From positions 2,008,501 through 2,072,500 of the forward strand of contig NZ_JAMGBC010000001.1 of assembly GCF_023516495.1 (NCBI RefSeq): a stretch of 64,000 nucleotides of DNA. The letters are read 5' to 3'. Source of the DNA: Sphingomonas anseongensis (GTDB lineage Bacteria; Pseudomonadota; Alphaproteobacteria; Sphingomonadales; Sphingomonadaceae). A model generated the notes under the pieces. It worked only from the letters and a program-made list of their open reading frames with translations. It made no database searches and was not told the origin of the DNA. Both the position numbers and the translations under genes were made by a program. This document shows, one piece after another, positions 59,453-64,000 of this stretch; the stretch's first letter is position 1; each line of letters opens with the position of its first letter.

Positions 59453-59982
59453 AGCACGTCTCCCCCTTGGCTTGACGCTACGAAGCGCGCGGCGACGAAC
59501 AGGAGATCGGACAGGCGGTTGATATAGGCGAGGGCGTCCGGGTTCACCTGCTCGCCCTGCGACAGCGCAACCGCCGATCGCTCGGCGCGGCGGACGACGG
59601 TGCGGGCAAGGTGCAGCGCGGCGACCTCGGCCGATCCGCCGGGAAGTATGAAGCTGGTCAGCGGATCGAGCGACTCGTTCATCGCGTCGATTTCCTGCTC
59701 CAGCCGTTCGACCTGGCTGCCGACAATTCGAAGCGCACCTTCGATCTCCCCGGGCGTCGCAATGTCAGCGCCGAGGTCGAACAGCTCGTTCTGCACCCTG
59801 CGAAGCCGTTCGCCGACAACCGGATTGAGGAGCGCGATCGCAGCCCCGACCGCCGCATTGGCCTCATCGACGTCGCCGATCGCCGCCATCCGCAGGCCAG
59901 CCTTGCTGACCCTCGACCCATCCACCAGCCCGGCGGTGCCCTTGTCGCCGGTGCGTGTGTAGATCTTGTTCAGCTTGACCAT
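59428..59982 (-). CDS. Cob(I)alamin adenosyltransferase, PduO type
   Basis: 184 residues from ATG 59982. N-terminal 'KIYTRTGDKGTAGLVDGSRVSKAG' and 'GDVDEANAAVGAA', then 'IQNELFDLGADIATP'-like 'VQNELFDLGADIATPG', and 'ARTVVRRAERSAVAL' and 'YINRLSDLLFVAARF' are signatures of the trimeric ATP:corrinoid adenosyltransferases. It makes adenosylcobalamin from cob(I)alamin and ATP. It is followed by egtB with a 25-base overlap and preceded by a small twin-helix membrane protein (8-base gap). The cobalamin context is otherwise absent. Confidence 0.92.
   Translation of the reverse strand: MVKLNKIYTRTGDKGTAGLVDGSRVSKAGLRMAAIGDVDEANAAVGAAIALLNPVVGERLRRVQNELFDLGADIATPGEIEGALRIVGSQVERLEQEIDAMNESLDPLTSFILPGGSAEVAALHLARTVVRRAERSAVALSQGEQVNPDALAYINRLSDLLFVAARFVASSQGGDVLWQPGATR
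59450..59470 (-). promoter_or_regulatory. Strong ribosome binding site in front of the CTG start of egtB
   Basis: On the minus strand AAGGGGGAG is followed by 7 bases and then CTG (59452-59450). The site lies within the last codons of the upstream adenosyltransferase gene. It decides the egtB start because no standard start codon is available in the conserved N-terminal region. Confidence 0.6.
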
Positions 59983-59990
59983 GATCGGGC

Positions 59991-60197
59991 CTAACGGCCG
60001 GCGGCGCCGGCGACCACCAGGATGAGAATGACGAGGATGATGGCGACGGCCTGGAACAGCACGCGCTTGCGCATCCACTGCTGTTGCTGCTCGCTGGAGC
60101 CGACACGGCCCGACGCCATTGTGACCACTCCGCGAACGAGGACATAGGCTGTCGCGCCCATTGCCGCGACGAGGAGAATAGCGAGGAAAATCTGCAT
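59991..60197 (-). CDS. Twin transmembrane (HIG1-like) small protein
   Basis: 68 residues with two hydrophobic helices ('IFLAILLVAAMGATAYVLVRGVVTM' and 'VLFQAVAIILVILILVVAG') connected by a polar Ser/Gln loop ending in the basic 'MRKRVLFQ'. This is the size and pattern of alphaproteobacterial twin transmembrane / HIG1-domain proteins, which associate with respiratory complexes in some species. It lies between gluQ and the adenosyltransferase with 8-9 base gaps, so it belongs to the same operon. Confidence 0.75.
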   Translation of the reverse strand: MQIFLAILLVAAMGATAYVLVRGVVTMASGRVGSSEQQQQWMRKRVLFQAVAIILVILILVVAGAAGR

Positions 60198-60206
60198 GGC
60201 GCCTAT

Positions 60207-61064
60207 TTAGGCTTCCGCCAGCCGAAAACCAGCAGGCAGCCGCCCGGTGACGAGTGAGTGTGACAACTCGCGCCCGTCGACGCCGCTTTCGCGCATGGCG
60301 GCGAGCGTCGGCGCCTTGTCGCGCTTGGCCAGGCGACGCCCGTCCTCGTGCACCACCAGAGGGTGGTGCAAATAGACAGGTTCGGGAAGACCGAGCAGCA
60401 TCTGCAGAAGCCGCTGGACCGAAGTGGACGATCGCAGGTCGGCGGCGCGAACGACCAGTGTCGCGCCGCTGTCAGCGTCGTCCACGACGCAGGCGAGGTG
60501 ATAACTGGCAGGGGCGTCTTTCCGAGCGAGGATCTCGTCATCGATGTCGTCGGACGACGCGGCGAATCGCTCGCCGTCGAATTCGGTCCAAGTGGGCAGG
60601 CCCACGCGCGCGACCGCCTTGGCCGCGTCGAGCCGCCAGCTGTGGGGCGCCGCCGCTCGGCGCTCGGGATCGTCGGCAAGCCCCCGGCACGTACCGGGAT
60701 AGCGAGCGGTGGGGCCGTGCGGTGCATTGAGGGCCGCGGCGATGTCCGAGCGGGTGCAGAAGCAGGGATAAACCAGTCCTTCCCTTTGCAGGCTCTCCAG
60801 TACCTGCTGATAGATTGCGCTTCGCCGCGACTGGACCAGCGGCTCACCGTCCCAATCCAGGCCCAGCCAGCGGAGGTCTTCCTCGATTCCGCTTACGAAC
60901 TCGCGCCTGCTCCGCGTCTGGTCGAGATCCTCGATGCGGAGCAGGAAGCGCCCGCCAGCCGAACGGGCCGCATCATGCGCGAGCGCGGCACTGTAAGCGT
61001 GGCCCAGATGCAACTGACCGGTCGGAGAAGGCGCGAAACGGCTGGTCAGCATCTCACGCTGCAC
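60207..61064 (-). CDS. gluQ: Glutamyl-Q tRNA(Asp) synthetase
   Basis: 285 residues, the truncated GluRS catalytic core without anticodon-binding domain. Class I signature 'FAPSPTGQLHLGHAYSA', 'FLLRIEDLDQTRSRREF', zinc-binding cysteines in 'YPCFCTR' and 'YPGTCRG', 'DDEILARKDAPASYHLA' and the KMSKS counterpart 'RRLAKRDKAPTL'. It attaches glutamate to queuosine at the wobble base of tRNA-Asp. An ATG at 61052 is an alternative start. First gene of the long minus-strand run to marC. Confidence 0.93.
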   Translation of the reverse strand: MQREMLTSRFAPSPTGQLHLGHAYSAALAHDAARSAGGRFLLRIEDLDQTRSRREFVSGIEEDLRWLGLDWDGEPLVQSRRSAIYQQVLESLQREGLVYPCFCTRSDIAAALNAPHGPTARYPGTCRGLADDPERRAAAPHSWRLDAAKAVARVGLPTWTEFDGERFAASSDDIDDEILARKDAPASYHLACVVDDADSGATLVVRAADLRSSTSVQRLLQMLLGLPEPVYLHHPLVVHEDGRRLAKRDKAPTLAAMRESGVDGRELSHSLVTGRLPAGFRLAEA

Positions 61065-61220
61065 TTGACCGCGAGTCTCGGAAAATGCTGTTTAGGCATG
61101 TCACGCCGGCTTGGCACCCGGCTTGGCGCAAGGGAAGACGGGCCGGCTGGACCCTCTCCTCCTTGAGTGCGACAGGGCCGGAGTTGATCGAGCGGGCGAG
61201 CGAAGGAGCATTGCCCGCGC

Positions 61221-61787
61221 ATGTATCACCCGGAAATCATCCGTCATCCGGAAAGCTGCCCGGCGTTGGTCCTCAACGCTGATTACACGCCTTTGTCCTA
61301 TTTCCCGCTGAGCCTGTGGCCGTGGCAGACGGCGGTGAAGGCGATGTTCCTGGAGCGCGTCGACGTCGTCGCCCATTACGAGCGCGAAGTGCACAGCCCG
61401 ACCGTGGCTTTGAAGCTTCCGTCGGTGATCGCCCTTCGCCAATTCGTCAGGCCGAACGAATATCCGGCCTTCACCCGGTTCAACCTGTTCCTTCGCGACC
61501 GCTTCCGTTGCGTTTATTGCGGGTCGAACAAGGAGCTGACGTTCGATCACGTCATTCCCCGAGCCCAGGGCGGCCGGACGACATGGGAGAATGTCGCCAC
61601 GGCCTGCGCTCCGTGCAACCTCAAGAAGGGTGGCCGGACGCCCAGGCAGGCGGGGCTTCATGTCGAGCGCGAGCCGATCCGGCCGACGAGCTGGCAACTG
61701 CAGGACCACGGACGCCGCTTTCCGCCCAACCACCTGCACGAAACGTGGCGCGATTACCTCTATTGGGACGTCGAACTCGATCCATAG
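61221..61787 (+). CDS. HNH endonuclease (widespread proteobacterial type)
   Basis: 188 residues. 'PALVLNADYTPLSYFPLSLWPWQTAVKAMFLERVDVV' is the typical N-terminus; the zinc and catalytic HNH site is 'CVYCG', 'LTFDHVIPRAQGGRTTWENVATACAPCNLKKGGRTPRQAG'. It is a chromosomal, stand-alone HNH protein conserved in alphaproteobacteria, perhaps involved in DNA repair, and not obviously mobile. RBS 'AAGGAG' precedes. The 156 bases upstream separate it from gluQ and must hold divergent promoters. Confidence 0.9.
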   Translation: MYHPEIIRHPESCPALVLNADYTPLSYFPLSLWPWQTAVKAMFLERVDVVAHYEREVHSPTVALKLPSVIALRQFVRPNEYPAFTRFNLFLRDRFRCVYCGSNKELTFDHVIPRAQGGRTTWENVATACAPCNLKKGGRTPRQAGLHVEREPIRPTSWQLQDHGRRFPPNHLHETWRDYLYWDVELDP

Positions 61788-61826
61788 TAAGGGCGGCGTT
61801 AACCATTTCCGTATAACCCGCGCCGC

Positions 61827-62381
61827 ATGGAATTGACGTTCGCAAGACAGAGTGCGGGAGAGCAGCCACGGCTGCTCGTGATCGACGGCAACCGGCACTA
61901 TCTCGGAGTGCTTTCGAGGAGACTTGCGGAGTTCGGCTATCGCGTCGCGACCGCTGAATCCGCCCAAGCCGGACTAGCCGAAATGTACCGGATGCCTGTC
62001 GACATGGTCATCTGCGACGTAGAGCTTCGCGGCACCAACGGGATCGAGTTCGCGCGCATGATCCGCGACGATCCGGTTCACCGCGACGTGCCGCTGCTGC
62101 TGATCGTCGGCCGATCGGATCCGGCCGCCGCCGTCGCCGCCTTCCGGGCCGGTGCCGACGGAGTGGTCCGCAAACCGTGCCACTTCGAAGTGCTCGCCGC
62201 CTGCATTGCCCGCCAGCTTTCGCGAGCCGATGCGATGAAGCGCCTCACCGACGACAATGCGATGCTCGACGCGAAGATCATCACGCGCGTCATCGAGCTT
62301 CGCGAGACCCAGGCGCAGCTCAGCGCTGCGGAAGCGGAGCGGCGAAGGCTCGCCGCAATCGTCGACGGCAGGGCGGCCTAA
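61827..62381 (+). CDS. Single-domain response regulator with coiled-coil tail
   Basis: 184 residues. Receiver domain (~15-130): D20 begins the acidic pocket but the second position is Gly ('VIDGNR'), the phospho-acceptor is D64 ('VICDVEL'), and the conserved Lys is K116 ('VRKP'). The usual signalling Thr/Ser after strand 4 seems replaced ('LLIVGRSD'). After the domain an amphipathic Ala/Glu/Arg-rich helix (~135-180) can dimerise. There is no DNA-binding or enzymatic output, so it may act by protein contact. Convergent with galU with a CTAA stop overlap. Confidence 0.82.
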   Translation: MELTFARQSAGEQPRLLVIDGNRHYLGVLSRRLAEFGYRVATAESAQAGLAEMYRMPVDMVICDVELRGTNGIEFARMIRDDPVHRDVPLLLIVGRSDPAAAVAAFRAGADGVVRKPCHFEVLAACIARQLSRADAMKRLTDDNAMLDAKIITRVIELRETQAQLSAAEAERRRLAAIVDGRAA

Positions 62382-63241
62382 AGCGAGCCCAGATATTCGC
62401 GGATCTTCGGCGCTAGGTCGTCGCGGTCCAGAGCAAGCGCGATATTGGCAATTACGAATCCGGCCCGATCGCCGCAATCGTGGCGAACGGCATCGACCTT
62501 GAGCGCATGGAACGGCTGCTTGCCGATCAGCTTGGCCATCGCGTCAGTCAGCTGGATTTCTCCTCCGGCGCCGCGCTCCCCAGCGTCGAGAACCCGCATC
62601 ACGTCCGGCTGGAGGATGTAGCGGCCGATCACGCCTAGCCGGGACGGCGCATCCTGCGGAGCCGGCTTTTCAACCAGGCCGAGCACTTCGGTCAGCTTCC
62701 CGTGCGTGCCGCCGGGCGTGATGATTCCGTAGGAATTCGTCTTTTCGGCAGGGACCTCTTCGGTCGCGATCATGTTCCCGCCGACCTCGTTCCAGGCGTC
62801 GACCATCTGCCTTAGGGCACCCGGCTTTCCCGCCATCAGGTCGTCGGGGAGGATGACCGCGAACGGCTCGTCGCCAACGATATGGCGGGCGCTCCACACG
62901 GCATGGCCCAGGCCCAGCGGTTCCTGCTGGCGGACGGTGACGACCTCGCCGAACTTCGCCCTCGACGGCTCGAGCACATCGAGGCTCTTGCCCTTCTCGC
63001 GAAGCACGGCCTCCAGCTCGAAGGCGCTGTCGAAATAATCGACCAGGCTCGATTTGCCTCGCCCGGTGACGAAGATCATCTGCTCGATCCCCGCCTCGCG
63101 CGCTTCGTCGACCGCATATTGGATCAGCGGCCGGTCGACGATCGTCAGCATCTCTTTCGGCATCGACTTGGTTGCAGGCAGCAGCCGGGTGCCGAGGCCT
63201 GCGACCGGGAACACGGCCTTGCGCAGCGCGGGGTTAGTCAT
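62378..63241 (-). CDS. galU: UTP-glucose-1-phosphate uridylyltransferase
   Basis: 287 residues from ATG 63241. 'KAVFPVAGLGTRLLPATKSMPKEMLTIVDRPLIQYAVDEA' is the diagnostic nucleotide-binding start; 'FVTGRGKSSLVDYFD', 'EPLGLGHAVWSAR', 'FAVILPDDLMAG' and 'VEKPAPQDAPS' follow. It makes UDP-glucose for surface polysaccharides and glycolipids, and could feed the glycosyltransferase locus at 49-55 kb. Coupled by ATGA to the upstream lipoprotein gene. Confidence 0.95.
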   Translation of the reverse strand: MTNPALRKAVFPVAGLGTRLLPATKSMPKEMLTIVDRPLIQYAVDEAREAGIEQMIFVTGRGKSSLVDYFDSAFELEAVLREKGKSLDVLEPSRAKFGEVVTVRQQEPLGLGHAVWSARHIVGDEPFAVILPDDLMAGKPGALRQMVDAWNEVGGNMIATEEVPAEKTNSYGIITPGGTHGKLTEVLGLVEKPAPQDAPSRLGVIGRYILQPDVMRVLDAGERGAGGEIQLTDAMAKLIGKQPFHALKVDAVRHDCGDRAGFVIANIALALDRDDLAPKIREYLGSL

Positions 63242-63567
63242 TGCGGAGTTACGGGTCCTACAGTGTTGGTCATTTCGTTGTTGAGCTCCTCGACCGGGAG
63301 CGTCGGCGCCTTGCCGGTCGGCGGCGGGAGGTCGAAGCGGTCGCTCTGGCGAGGCGTCGACCTCTTCATCAGCTCGTCGATCCGGTCCGGGTTCGCATAG
63401 GCCGGAGGGCTTAGAAGCTCGTTCGGCGTCGGCGTAGCGCGCGCCATCAACGGCTTGACCGGAAGCGGCTGAACCTTGGCAGGCTCGAGGTCGGCCATCT
63501 TGCCGCAGCCGGCCAGGCAAAGAATTGCCGCCGCGCCCGCAAGCCGGAGATATCGAGAAGCGCTCAC
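63238..63567 (-). CDS. Small lipoprotein, function unknown
   Basis: 109 residues from GTG 63567. Signal 'RYLRLAGAAAILCLAGCGK' with lipobox Cys. The mature part is Pro/Leu rich ('LEPAKVQPLPVKPLMARATP'), then 'ELLSPPAYANPDRIDELMKRSTPRQSDRFDLPPP', and looks disordered. In related genomes a similar small lipoprotein lies between argH and lysA; here its partner is galU. A role as an LptM-like chaperone is only a possibility. It is divergent from the TlpA-like gene. Confidence 0.65.
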   Translation of the reverse strand: MSASRYLRLAGAAAILCLAGCGKMADLEPAKVQPLPVKPLMARATPTPNELLSPPAYANPDRIDELMKRSTPRQSDRFDLPPPTGKAPTLPVEELNNEMTNTVGPVTPQ

Positions 63568-63643
63568 TCTCGTCGAAGTAGCGGCTCGCGGATGCTTCTT
63601 CCAGCCGCTTGTGCCTCCGTCGGCCACTGACTATCGCGCGGCC

Positions 63644-64000
63644 ATGACAAACCGCCCGGCCGTCTTGCTGCTCGCTTCGCTCGTGGTGCTTTCCACCCCG
63701 GCCTGCCAGCAAAAGCCGGCGGAAAACGAGGTCACGCAATCCGCCGACGAGCCGTCGAAGGGTGTCGACCGGAGCCACAAGGGCGAGGCGATGCCGGATT
63801 CGCCGCTGTTCAATGGCGACGAAAACGAAGCGACGCTCGCCGAGGCGAAGGGCAAGCCGCTGCTGGTCAACCTGTGGGCCAGCTGGTGCGCTCCTTGCGT
63901 CAAGGAACTTCCGACTTTGGATGCTCTAAGCCGCAAGCCGGGAGCGCCTAAGGTGATCGCCGTTTCGGAAGATGCCGGAAATCGCACCTCCGTCGAGGCC
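63644..64000 (+). CDS. TlpA-like thioredoxin-family lipoprotein, 5' part
   Basis: 119 codons visible, cut by the window end. Lipoprotein signal 'AVLLLASLVVLSTPACQQ'; an acidic linker; then a thioredoxin fold with 'AKGKPLLVNLWASWCAPCVKEL', giving the CxxC pair in WCAPC. Proteins of this type are membrane-attached periplasmic disulfide reductases, often supplying electrons for cytochrome c maturation or other thiol repair. The start ATG 63644 lies 76 bases from the divergent lipoprotein gene. Confidence 0.85.
   Translation, partial: MTNRPAVLLLASLVVLSTPACQQKPAENEVTQSADEPSKGVDRSHKGEAMPDSPLFNGDENEATLAEAKGKPLLVNLWASWCAPCVKELPTLDALSRKPGAPKVIAVSEDAGNRTSVEA

Noticed and set aside
61107-61130. Sigma-54 promoter upstream of the HNH gene (TTGGCACCCGGCTTGGC)
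   Set aside because: The GG and GC elements are one base off the required spacing and the TTGC box is imperfect.

Overview
The window looks like chromosomal DNA of a high-GC alphaproteobacterium of the Sphingomonadales (Sphingomonas/Sphingomicrobium type). This rests on gene content and order (pgeF-midA-lgt, cpoB-tilS, ctpA-envC-rlmH-rsfS-nadD), a very large NAD-dependent glutamate dehydrogenase, dense same-strand overlaps of the ATGA/TTGA type, and a repeat whose read-through encodes the peptide 'AFDPLRTL', which I recall from sphingomonad small ORFs. Almost everything is housekeeping. No rRNA, CRISPR array, transposase, integrase or prophage gene is visible. There is one tRNA, tRNA-Thr(CGT). 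No gene-free stretch exceeds about 300 bases.

Layout. 1-1029: the end of a nucleotidyltransferase gene and a HAD-IB phosphatase. 1029-2971: the most unusual part, a compact array of five small lipoprotein or membrane-protein ORFs, each bounded by a copy of an imperfectly palindromic repeat, ending in a second copy of the 3' tip of the HAD gene. 3052-17174: thioesterase, a PLP sulfur-amino-acid enzyme, pgeF-midA-lgt, acyl-CoA ligase, hemH, acetoacetyl-CoA reductase, RHH protein, NAD-GDH and a PAS protein. 17346-25547: tRNA-Thr, ketopantoate reductase, homogentisate catabolism (fahA and hmgA, with an exported truncated globin between them), small envelope proteins, a pectate-lyase-like lipoprotein and ubiG. 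25605-35419: lysA-lysC-nitronate monooxygenase, ptsP, rodZ-like gene, cpoB-tilS and a KTSC protein.

35429-45358 is almost entirely on the minus strand: coq7-dsbB, ctpA-envC-like-rlmH, a class-A-beta-lactamase-like protein, rsfS-nadD and ftsH. 45504-49133: rlmN, cfa and an EF-hand protein. 49301-54793: a candidate surface-glycosylation locus with two polytopic GT-C-like proteins, a polyprenyl-phosphate GT2, a methyltransferase and a GtrA flippase. 54790-61064: a minus-strand run of gluQ, twin-TM protein, cobalamin adenosyltransferase, egtB-egtD (ergothioneine), yggT, folD, an NTF2-like protein and marC. 61221-64000: HNH endonuclease, response regulator, galU, a small lipoprotein and the start of a TlpA-like thioredoxin.

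Points to re-examine are the repeat-bounded array with its duplicated HAD tail, an egtB gene that seems to need a CTG start, an exported truncated hemoglobin inside the homogentisate locus, a hairpin covering the rlmH ribosome binding site, a terminator lying inside the cfa coding sequence, and a probable inversion that separated tilS from ftsH.
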